From NCBI GenBank assembly GCA_015143295.1, contig CM026570.1, positions 26,915,250-26,979,249 of the forward strand: a stretch of DNA of 64,000 bases, in the 5' to 3' direction. The notes below the pieces were generated by a model. The model saw only the letters and a list, made by a program, of their open reading frames with translations. It searched no databases and was not told the DNA's origin. Positions within the stretch are counted from its first letter, which is position 1. Every line of letters starts with the position of its first letter. Positions 12,301 to 24,300 of this stretch are shown one piece after another. This stretch comes from Tetracentron sinense. Its lineage: Eukaryota; Streptophyta; Magnoliopsida; Trochodendrales; Trochodendraceae. A program made the translations under genes and the position numbers.

Positions 12301-15300
12301 CCAAAAGACGAGGTAGCACGCAAAACGAAGACGGATTTCGGGTTTTCCGTGCCGCGCCCTTTAAGAAGCCGCGGAGAGGATTTATGGTAACAATAGGTGG
12401 CGCGCCCTTTTAAAGGGCGCGGGATTTTCTAGGCCTTAAAAGGCCCTATCCTTTGGGTCTTGGCTGATTTACGCTCGGGCTTGGGTTGGGCTTGTTTTAG
12501 GCTTCGACCTTGGAGTGTGTTTGGGGCTATTTCGGAGTCCGGATCTCGTCATTTGAAGCTCGCCTTTCGACACTTGGAGTTAAATCATCGGGGCATGCAA
12601 AAATGGGGTGTCTACAAACATGATAGAATAAAACACCTTAAAGTAGATTATCATTTCATCAGGGAGAAGTTAAGGTCTGAGCAAATTTGTACTCCTTGTA
12701 TGAGATTGGAACAACAGTTAGCTGATGTTCTCACCAAAGATTAAATAAAGCTAGGTTGTCAATGATCTCAAGCAAGTTGGGAGTGATAGACATCTATTCA
12801 CAAACTTAAGGGGGAGTGTTGTCTAATGTTGTCTAAGACACCAATGTTCTATTCTATTATTGTGGGCCCATAACATGTGGTTATCCCTGAAAGCGCATTT
12901 TTGTCCAACTTTAACAAAGTTTATAATAAAAGGAGAACCAAAGTCTAAAGGGGACGTGAAATTCAATTCATGTTTTTCCCTATTTCCTCTTCTCTTGTCT
13001 TCTTATTTCTCCCACTAAACCCTAGAATCTATCAAGTTACAGCTAAGATATCTCAGAGCATTTCTTTAAAAAGGCTCCATAGTCTTTGCTTTAATTGTTC
13101 CAACTACTTAAACCAATGCAACTGAGGCACATGTTTAGTATTATGACTTCTTGACTAAATTATGCATGCAACAAGAGATATTTCAGATGATTTTCTACTC
13201 CACTACTCTTTTTTCTTCTAGGCATCAGGAGATGAATCACCTTGTAGATTACAGATTGGACATATCTCCCACACCCAACAAAAGCCAAACCTTCATAATG
13301 ATGAACAAACAAATTTAGACATTCAATATAACTCTTCGATGAGGTGGCAGTCATTGTGGAAGAGGAAATTGCTTTCAGCCTCAGTCCTAGTCAAAACTCA
13401 ACATTATTTGCATTTTTATTTAGTACTCCCATTTATTATCATCGTTTGTGCCAAATTCCAAAACTTTGGGGTCTGAAACAAGAATCCTGTTCTGTCGTTT
13501 CAATTCTAACATATAAAGAGAGGTCACAGAAAAACAAAACATTCAATCAAAAATACCGCGCATTCTTTTTTGGTTCCTAACACGTCCCTCAAGTTTGATA
13601 CCCAAAATGCCCTATATCTTTTTTTGTTTCAAACATATCTCTAAAATTTCTATACCCAAGAAAAAAATAGAATATAAAGACTTTCACACAATGAAATATG
13701 AACTTCAATAGCATCATAGATAAATAAGTTATAAAGATGACTAATAATTTGTCTGGCCCGTATCTGTCCACACAGTAGGCCTTTTACTGTGCAGTCATCA
13801 GAAGCCAACTCATCAATATAGGAGCAAAACTATGGCAACAACCATATTTAGGAGGAGCCATCCATAATGCTCCAAGGAGAATATATATCTTATAAAAGAT
13901 GCCCTCTTTTTATACAGCTACAGTTGGAGATGCTTCATGGTATAAAAGATGCCTGAATGATGGTAATTATTTTGGTTTTTCCTCCATAAGAAAATCATAA
14001 GAGGCTGAAACCACACACAAGCACAATAAGAAAATAAAATATTTTCACTGTACATAAAATACTTTAAAGACCAAGTCTAAAGACGTTGTTGGATGGAACA
14101 CTTATAAAACAATGAGAACATGGTAAGCTTAGAGGAAATAGAAGACACTAAAGCTCTTTAACTTCTCAGTTTTATGTGTGCAGTAAAATATGTAATCTAA
14201 AATATAAGCAAAACAAGAGAAGACAATTACAAATTAGTAAGTGGGGACTGTTTATATATCGTATCCAAGGCAAGGATTTGATATGTAAGGTCCTCTGAAC
14301 CCTGATATATCATGACATAAGAACAGAGGTATTATGCAAGTGCGAAAATTGTCAGAAAACGATAAATTTTGTTTGGAGTTAAAAGTTAAAACAATCAATA
14401 TTGACTTTATTAATCAAAAACCAGTGGAAGATAAGAACCAGACAACTTTATTATAATAAAGAAGGAATATCAGATATTACCCCTCATTTTTTTTCGAAAT
14501 TATCAAATCAAAAGCCCAAGGGATTGTTTGAATGAGCACCGAATTCATCTAATCAAGACTTGAGCATAACCTTAATCACATATTGTTCAAAAGCAATTAA
14601 GATCAAATTGAAAAGGAAAAAGGAAACAGAAACTAAGACTTTTCATGCATGTGCAGTTTACTTGGTGTGTGTAAATTTTAGAATTACGTAAACTGCATTA
14701 ACAGAATGAAATTTGGCTGGCTGGCTGGCCCAAAATGGTTTTTCTGACTGTGGTAGTGACAGGGAGAGTAGTGATAAGGATGGTGGCGATGATGACAGTG
14801 ATAGAGGTGCTGGTGGCAATCGATGATAGTGGTGGAAACGGAGACAGCGTTGGTGATGATAAAGTCATAAAACTGGGCAATGGTGGAAGCTGCAGCAGTT
14901 ATCGTGCTAGTGGTGATGACAGCGGCATTAACAGTGGTGGTCTTAGACCCCAAAGGTGCTAGTGGTGGTGTGAACAGAAGGTGGGGCTATTGGCAATAGT
15001 GGTGGTGCCGATTATTGGGGGAAGCGAGGGATGTGGCAATAGTGGCAGAAGAATAGTGTAAATTGTTTTGATGGCACCTAGAATGGATACAGCAATAGTT
15101 TTCGCGTATGATGCAACTTATGATTTGACAACTATTAGTTGTATTTTCTTTACTGTAATTTTGGAGTTTGAAATTTGTTATTGTCAAATGAGTACCAAAA
15201 CATGCTTAATCTGCAAAATCGTAAGATGTAGCAATGCCGCATCCCTCACCTGACTCATATCCTTCAAAGTCAGCACCTTGGAATTTTTTAAGGGCCTTGG

Positions 15301-18300
15301 GAAATCAAAACTTCAAAGCGTCAGTAAAAATACTCCCCCTTAAGTTGGAGCATAGATGTTACTAACAAGCTGGTCCAGAACAACATAGTACTCTAATTAA
15401 TAGCGAGAACAGATCAGCTAACCAGTCCTTTGGCATTATGTACAGAGTGCAACACCTACAAAATATTAATCCATGTACTATGTTTTGCCCTCTCATGAAA
15501 CGAATGAATTACAAAATTATGTACATATGTTTGATTGTCGCAGACCATTTGCATTGAATCCAGATCCCGACTCTAATCATGATCATGAGTATCAGTACAT
15601 CATCTTCCAAGCCACCACTAGTACTTGGCCTCAAGACTCGAATTAACCAGAAGAAATTAGTCCTAGAAAACTAGACACAAATGTACAACAGCTAGAACTA
15701 GAAGTAGGTAACATATTAGCCATAGGCAAAACTCTACAGATATTTGTGCAAAAGGAGCCTCATGTCGAACATAGAGAAATCTAACTGCCTGTTAATAAGA
15801 TAACCCTGTGACAAGTATGCAGGGTTTATAAACTTAGAAGCCCATATAATCGAATAATGGGGCCAGAAAAATTATATTCTCATCCTACAGGGTTACATGC
15901 AAAAAACAAAAAACAATGAATTCACTAACTTCGGTAGTATCCTGCCATTTACATATTGTCATTCCCTTGGTACAGTATGATAGTTCCAAGAGGTTGTATA
16001 GGGTTGTTTTACCCATCAGGTAACATTCTTATGACATTAGTGCTATAATAATCTAAGATCCCAGACCTAGGTAATATGAACATCTTTGGCTGAGCACAAA
16101 AACTCGATGGATTTATCTCTTTTATTTGGAAAAATAAATTGAAAAACAGAGTCTAGCAATGTGTTACCGATGTCAGCAAGAGGAGATACATAATATAAGA
16201 AAATATCAAAACATGCATACCTTCAAAAGTGTCGAACACGAAATTTCTCGTAGCTCGGACACAGTAAGCAAGTCCAAAACCTCCTTCATGTTTTTATCAT
16301 GCAGTTCGTTCATGCACTCCAAGGAACATATATAACCTGTTGCTGTAATCTTAAAGCTATAAGACATATGAACAAGTATGCCATCAAAGGATCCCAACTT
16401 GCAAATTTGACATGAAAGAGTATTACATATATAGTTAAGTAACAGAATTCAATTACCAGAGAGTCCCTTAATTGCTTGTCGAGAATCCAATATTTCTGGG
16501 TAGGAAATGTTGGACATACGAAACCAAGGCCCTAAATAAGATAAGCCAATATGAAAATACTACTCAGTTCTTGGAGATGGCCATATCTATAAAATTAATC
16601 ACTTCCTATGCCAAAAAAAAATTATTTAGCTTACATTAAAGAAGAGAAACCAATCAACGTGTTAATAAGGATCAAAACCATGATCTAACCAAAGAAAATC
16701 AAAATGACCAACATGAAAAATGCAATTTAAATAATCTAGATCAATTTGTGAAGCTGTTTCTGCAAGCATTTTGAAGGATTTATCGGACCATAATAACAGG
16801 TTTCTATAACACTGTTTCAAAAGAGGATCCAATCAGTTAAACTTTTGTTTCAGTTTCTATCGCCTTCTCGGGAGGGATTGTTAGGGTTGTGTGGAATCCC
16901 AGAATACCCTCCAAGGTTTCTTTCTTATTGACTGCAGTGTTGGACAAAATCCTAATTGGGGATCATTTGCAGCATAGAGGATGGAATATGGCTAACCGGT
17001 GCTTTATGTGTTTCCAAGCGGAAGAGACGGTGGACCATCTTTTTTTGCATTGCCCAATAGTGAAGGAGGTGTGGAACTTTTTCCTGTCTCGCATGGGGGT
17101 GGCTTGGGTTTTTCCCTCTTCCTTTCGAAATATCCTAGATTGTTGGTATTGGGATAGAGGGGCGGATGTTTGGGAGGTGATTTGGGGAGTCCTTCCTGGG
17201 ACTATTTCTTGGCATTTATGGAAAGAGAGAAATCGTAGAGTGTTTGAAGATGTTTCGTCTATCATGCCCTGCCTTTGTGACCGTATCCGGATGGTAGTTT
17301 TGGAGTGGGCAGGGGTTCATTGTTTAAGGGAGGAAATCTAGGATATTTTGCTTTAGTTTGTGATATATCCCAAGGGAGGGGGGGTTCATTGTAGTGTCGC
17401 TAGCCGGTGTTGAGCTTACTTGCTTGTAAACTCTGTGGTCGTTTGTATCTTTCTTGTTTTTCTTTTGCTCCTGTTTTTTAATAAAATGTGCTATTGATAT
17501 AAATTTAAATAAAAAAAGGATCCAAATTAATGATCTAATTCAACAAAATGTAAAGGGGCTGAGCAAAGAGATTATTGTAAACCTTTCCATTAACCCGACA
17601 GGGTTCATCACCACAAAATGGTCTATGAAATCCCTTAAGCTTATAGATGTGTTGGACCAGCTAGCATCCAACTAATTCCTTGGTTTTATATATCACTGAT
17701 TACACCCAATGCGTCCCACCAAAGAAGTGTTCCATCAAGTATTGATATTTTATTGTGAAGAAATAATCATGGGTAAATGCGTAAAATGAGATATATAATC
17801 CAATAAATACTAAACACTGCCCTTTTGTTTCATATTCATACTTAAGAGTAGGTGGGGTGTGTTTAAAAAAATAAAAAATAAAACAAAATTTGGTCACTCG
17901 AGTAGGCCGGTTTACTTGATTTTTTGTTTTAACAAAAAAAGTATAAAACTCGGGGCGAGTCACTTGGTTTTCAGTGTCAAAATCGAGTTTTACCTCAAAC
18001 TTGACTCAAAACCTGACCAAGTCGAATCGACTTGGCCGAGTTTTAATACTATGTGTTACAATACCATATGGTCATTATGCTCACTCTCAGTCATCGACTG
18101 ACAGTTATGGACAGCTCTGGAATCAGCAACTGACGTGCGTACATCTGTACCAAGGCACGTACCACACTTTCATGAGTTGGCCACAATATTTTCACCATGT
18201 CTGGCTTACATAAAATGTATCACTCTACTCAATTCATGAGCCTACAGAGTATGAGCTACAACAAAGCTCAATGTGGTATAAAGCTTCGATCATCTTTGTC

Positions 18301-21300
18301 ATTTGATTTATGATTATAAGTCCATATTTTCTAATGTATTTCATTAAATGTAAGGTTTTAATATCTAAATTGTATTTTCTAACTTGGTTAAGTGACCATT
18401 GTTAGTATTTTCATCCCTATTCATTAGCACGCACACCTTTTTTAACTTATAAAATTCTTAACTCTCATATCTATGTTCATAAATGTAGTTTGAGACGTAC
18501 ATTTGGTTTGTTTATAAATTATATTTTTATTAAAAGAGGTTTTATACAAGCTATCTAAGTTTTTCCTTGCGTATCCAAGCTTTTTTTAGCATATCCTATT
18601 TCTTTTCTGTCGTATCCATCCGCTACGCCGATACGTATCCTATTTTGGACTTACCGATACGGCACCCAATACCGATATTTTAAAATTTAAACGATTACCA
18701 CAAAAAAAATATCATACACATAAAATGGTCACAACCCCAATGTAACATCTTGCAGATTTACGATTGGAGTTCTATATTTGTTTTCAGGGCAAATTTTGTG
18801 ATGTTTCAATTTTAATACATTTCCCTCTTGCTATAAGCACATGAAATGTGTGTAGGATAATAGATGAATGCATATTTACTAAATCCATGGATCTATGATT
18901 AAATTAAAGTTCCAGTGTAAGTTTTGTGATATTTCAATTTTAATATCTTTCCCTCTTACTAATAAACACACGAAATGCGTGTAGGGTAATAGATGTTTGC
19001 ATATTTATTAAATCCATGGATCTATGATCAAATTATAACGAGATCTAAAGATTTCCATTTTGAAATCTTGAAAAATAGAGAAAACTCAAAAAGAACAAAT
19101 TATAATGACAAATCTATGAGATCCCTAGATCTATTTCTCTAAAAAGCTCTTATAAATGATTCCAAACAGAAATGGATAAACAATCATAATCTAACATAAT
19201 CATAATTGATACCTCTATGATAAAACTCGGCGAGTCGACCCGAAACTCGACCGAGTCGACTCGACTCGGCCATGTTTCGGGTCTAATTTGAGGTAAAATT
19301 CGGAAATGACACTAAAAACCAAGTAACTTGCCCCAACTCGATCGACTCGCCCCCGAGTTATGTACGTTTTGTGTTATAACAAAAAATCGAGTAAACCGAC
19401 CTACCCAAGTGACCAGATTATGTTTTTTTTTTTAACACACCCCACCCACCCTTAATATAAATACAAAACATAAGGAGAGGTTTTAGCATATATTGAATTA
19501 TATATCTCATTTTAAGCATGTTTTATCCTTAATTTTGAATTTATACCATATATATTATTTCCTAATACATATTTGCCAAAATGCTCCAAAACTTGGAAGG
19601 AATAATGAGGGAGTGGTGTGCACTAAAAATGTTTGTTACACTTCTCCTATTATTACTCTTGTTGCTTATGATCTTGAGTTGTCTATTGCTCATCGCAAGG
19701 GTGTTCGTTCCTTGTGTTACTCCTTACCATCTTGCCAAGTATGTTTGTTATCAGGCTCTATCTCCCTCGTATCAAGCTTTCCTCTCCGCTATTGATATTG
19801 TAACTATTCCTCGTTTTGTTCGTGCTGCTCTTCTTCATCCTGAGTGGACGGGTGCTATGGTTGACAAGATGAATGCCCTTCAATTTAATCATACTTTGAA
19901 TATGGTTCCCCTTCTAGTTGGGAAGAAACTTGTGGGTTGCCGTTGGGTTTTCACAGTCAAACATAACTCTGATGTCAAAGACCTAAGTCATGTGAAGTAC
20001 TTCGGTTTAGAGATTGCTCGATCTAAAAAGAGAATTTTTCTGTCACAGCGGAAGTATGTTCTTCATTTGTTGAGTGATACTAGTATGAGTGGAGTGTAAA
20101 CCCACTACTTCTCCCATGGATCCGAAACTCTCTTTATATGATATTGAGGGTGATCTTCTTCCTGATCCTCATGCCTACCAGCGTGTCGTGGGCCGCTTGA
20201 TATATCTCTCTCACTCAACTGGATATTAAGTTTGTTGTCAACATGGTTAGTCAGTTTATGCATGCTCCCCGTGCTTCACACTTTGTTGTTGTTCATCGTA
20301 TTTTTCGATATATCAAGTCTAAACCCAGCTGTGAACTTGTATATCGCTCACATAAGCATCTTGAGATCTCCGGCTATACAGATGCCGATTGGGCCAGATC
20401 TACTACTGATCGTCACTCCACCTCTGGCTATTGTGCCTTTCTTGGGGGCAACTTGGTTGCATGGAAGAGTAAAAAGTAACCTGTTGTTTCTCGCTCTAGT
20501 GCCGAAGCAGAATATCGGGCTCTTGCTCATGGGACTTGTGAAGTTCTATGACTTCGTTCTCTCCTTTCCAAGTTAGGGTTTCCTGTTAAAGGTCATATGT
20601 CTTTATATCATGATAATCAAGGTATTAAACTTCGGCTTCGGTATAAACTTCGTTCACTAAGGAAGTTGACTCAATTCGAGGAAGTTTAAGGAAGTGCGGG
20701 GAAGTTATGTAAAAAATAAATAAGTCTAGGAAACTTTAAGGAAACATTGGAATTTTAAGATGAACCTTTAGATGTTCAATATTTAAGGATAAATATATAT
20801 ATCTAGAATTCATTATATTATTGGATGCAAGCATGTAGAGATTCAAATGTGAGAATCATATTAAGTGACATGCGTTGTCTGCTTGTCTTTGCTGTAATTT
20901 CTTCTTGATCTTTTTTCTATATCCTCTAAAAAAAACAATACCATAATATATATTTACTAAAATATATCATTCCAAAAAAACAATATTATAATATAATTTT
21001 ACTGTTATTAAATCATATATTTAGTGAATTTTATATATTATTTTTTAGTAAAATAAATTATATGATCTAGTATTGTAGATGTTATTATGTATATTTTTTA
21101 GAGTTATTAGCTATTAATAATAGGTATTAACATTCATAACTAATATTAATTTATGAATATTGTTAATATATTAAGTTATATTATGATTACATTGAACCCG
21201 GAGAGTGTTCAATCGTATCCACAAGCCAACACGTGTCCATTTTAACCGATATTAACCATGGTTAAGGTTCATTAGTCCTTGGGTTCAACATATAAACCCT

Positions 21301-24300
21301 TGTGGTTAATATTTTTATAGTATTTTTTTTTTACAAATACCAAGTTATATTATTAAACTGCAAGGGTTAATGAATCTTAACCACGGTTAATAAAGGTTAA
21401 AATGGACAAGTTTTGGCCGCAATTGAACTCTCCCCAAGTTCAATCGCAATTGGTTGTGATCCGAAATAGTGATAGAATGGTAGCTGTAGCATTACTCTTT
21501 GTTGGATAGTCAAAAACAAATGGAGTGGTAATAGCATTACCCAATTTAGTTAAAAGGTTAAATCAAAAGGAGTGGTAATAGCATACCCATGAGGTTAAAG
21601 CTTGGAGTGATAATAGCATCACCCATAAGGTTAAAACTTAAAACAGCATTCTGATTCACGATATTTCTCATTCACAATATGGGAGAGGGAGAACGAGAGA
21701 AAAACTTAGGGTTTGGGCTGCGATTGGCGACGACGATGGAGACGGCAACTTCTATTCCTCCAAGTAAGTACCCTAAGCTATTCCTCCAACTATTCCTCTC
21801 TCTCTCTCTTTCATTTCTCAGTTCTCACATGAGATTCTTGAAATTGTTGTTGTGCTTTTCTCACTTGATTTTAATCTGCAAATTTGTCACAACTCACAAA
21901 CACTGTAATTTTTTTTTTAATGTTTTCGTAGACTTCAGTGAACTTCCACTGAAGTTAAGTAATTTTTCTAACAAAATTTTTGGTTTCGACCGAAGTCCAC
22001 CGAATTCTACCGAAGTTGACCGAAACACATCACGAATTTCAGAATTTTTAAAATACAAGTTGATTTTACTTCGGTCACCACCGAAGTCGACTCAATTCGG
22101 CAGAAGTTGACCAAACTACGTCGATTTTTAATATCTGCTGATAATGAGGTTGCCACGAAGATTGCTTCTGATTCTATTTTTCATGAGAGGACAAAGTACA
22201 TTGAAGTTTATATTCATTTTCTCCGAGAGAAAGTTCGGGATTATTCATTATCTCTTCAGTATGTTTCATCTTCTCAACAACTTGCAGACATCTTCACTAA
22301 GCATGTTGGCTCTGCTATCCTCCAGGATATTACTGTCAAGCTGGACATGCTTAATATTTATGCCCCAGATTGAGGAGTGTTGATATATGAAATATCAAGG
22401 GTATATTTGTAAAAGGGAATATATGTGATGTTCTCTTCTTAATATACCCTAATCTCTCTTCTTCTCTCTTCTCTGTTCTCTAAACCCTAAATCCTCCAAA
22501 CCCTTTCTCCAACATAAGATACCTACATGTATGACACTTTGAAAATTTGGGAGCACATGCCTTTGTGAATAAGTGGCCTAGCCACTTGAAGAGACACAAA
22601 AACAACCCTTAAAACCTCTACCCCTTCCTCTCCTCTCATTTTTGTTTCTTCATTTTTTGCTAAAGAGAGAGGGGAGAAAAGAAAGACAAAACGGAGAAAA
22701 GATAAGAAAAAAAAAAAAAGGAATGAGAGAGAGAAGGCAATTTTTATTTTATTTTTTTTACATGCATGCATGACATTCTTTGAAATTTGGAAAAATTATG
22801 CTACTTGATAAAATTCTGTAGAGGGAGTTGTACACATAGCAGATTGTGAGAACCCATTTGAAAGAGCTACATCTATAGGTTCCCCGTAAGATTATTACCT
22901 TAGTTAGATAGAATAGGGAGGGTTTTATAGTGAAAGGTTGAAGAGCATCCAACAGTTTGAATTCAAATTAAAAATTATGGAAGACATACTTGAGAATCTA
23001 ATTGGGCTACAGTCACAGGCCGACTCTTCTCTGTTTATGGCATCAAATCTCAACCAATATTTGAAATTACTTCAAATATTTCTAGACTTCCCTAGCTTTC
23101 AAATGGCATTGGTTTGGGGAAATTCTGAGTTTAGAAAGCCTTATTTTAAAGCCCATCTTCTCAAACCATGTGTTTTGTTAGCAACTGTAGACAGAAACAT
23201 TGACTCATGTTCCAGTAGCTATAACTTGACCATCTAAATTCTGATCCAAGTGATTTCAATTGGAAAACATGTTATTATAAGTTAGCTTTCCAATAAAGTA
23301 AGAATCATGAGAATGTAATGGACATTTTTAAACATATGAATTTTTTAGTAACAAGCTATCTTGCTGGAATTTTTTGTATTGAACTTGTGAACATATTTTT
23401 AACATGCATGCAACTATTGTACAATTTCTGTTGTGAAATCTTTTATAAATGTTTGACATCTAAGTATGAAAAGCTAGCTGACAAGCATGCAAGTTATGAA
23501 CTGATTAGAAATGAGTAATTAACTTGAATTTGTGAGTGGCTATGCAATTAGCGAATATTACTCTCCGCCTGACACAACATGATGTTGGAATGATGCAAAA
23601 ACAATCTGTAGAAAGATGTTTTTGAAATGATAGTTCATATAAAAGTAAAATTTGAATGACAAAATGACATGATTGCTCAACAAATGATAAAGATAAAAAT
23701 GAAATTTTAAGACTCCTTCGAGAGGTAAGACTCCTTCGGGAGGTAAGACTCATTCAAGAAGAAATAAAGCATGTTTTCAGATACTGTTAGGGTTTACGAA
23801 CCACAAGAAAGACCTAACTAAAATGCACAACACCAAAGACAAAAGTTAAAGTCAAGACGAGTTGTTTGGTAATAATCCTTGAGAGACAAAAGACTGGCGA
23901 GTTCCAAGACAGGGCGGGTACATGGTGACTGCCTGACAAACATCCATGACGGATAAAATCTGTGAAAGACCAGTGAGTCCCAAGACTGGATGGTCAGCAG
24001 ATTAATTACCAACTAGCAATCATCTTTGAGGTACAAAACCCTTGAAAGAGATATGAGTGCCAAGAAAAGGCAGGTTCATTCGGGTATGACTCCTTAGTCT
24101 GAGGACGGGAGGTATATTAAGTCTAGGATACAAGATGTGAAAGATGTTATGACGAACAAAGAATAAGATGTTACGCAAAAACATAAATTTGACTTAAAAC
24201 ATGACAAGCGAAAGATAATCCGTTAAAGAAATCATCTATCAGAAATACGAACCTTGAAAGATTTACGCATGAGTTGTAGTAAGTAACGATGACACACGAC

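Larger units (their letters stand above)
2480..13080 (+). mobile_element. Dead Ty1/copia retrotransposon, broken by five insertions
   Basis: Pieces of one copia polyprotein in order: gag (2640-3540, ending in a [15 protein letters not shown] zinc knuckle whose second Cys is Tyr), protease-like WIIDSDAT (5558-5581), a pre-integrase piece (5640-5880), integrase end with [13 protein letters not shown] (6196-6660), RT start ([18 protein letters not shown], about 7165-7220), RT core with YVDD (10535-10546), RNase H remnants (11110-11260) and the last residues [10 protein letters not shown] (12711-12740). A polypurine tract aagggggag (12808-12816) precedes a likely 3' LTR from 12817. Stops and frameshifts throughout; not functional. 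Interruptions: 3252-3484, 3692-5420, 5950-6190, 7389-10285, 11268-12616. Confidence 0.85.
19600..22514 (+). mobile_element. Second Ty1/copia remnant with RT core deleted
   Basis: RT start ([39 protein letters not shown], 19830-19974) jumps straight to [24 protein letters not shown] (19996-20062), so the catalytic RT core with YVDD is missing. Then [13 protein letters not shown], RNase H pieces [21 protein letters not shown] (20370-20432) and [13 protein letters not shown] (20494-20535). A 1.5-kb insert at 20618-22137 follows, then the end VATKIASD ... [10 protein letters not shown] (22150-22302) and a stop at 22371. A likely 3' LTR is 22378-22514 (TGTTGATATA..CCAACA). Confidence 0.85.

Noticed and set aside
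12817-13080. Complete LTR pair for the copia in intron 8
   Set aside because: The 3' LTR start after the polypurine tract is clear, but I could not find a matching 5' LTR near 1300-2480.
14684-15253. Open frames on both strands with Thr/His/Gly-rich products
   Set aside because: They come from a decayed GGT/GAT triplet repeat; composition is low-complexity and no family features are seen.
21679-22110. A 143-codon frame as a real protein gene
   Set aside because: Beyond the first 30 codons it runs through a donor site, pyrimidine-rich intron-like sequence and MITE subterminal repeats.
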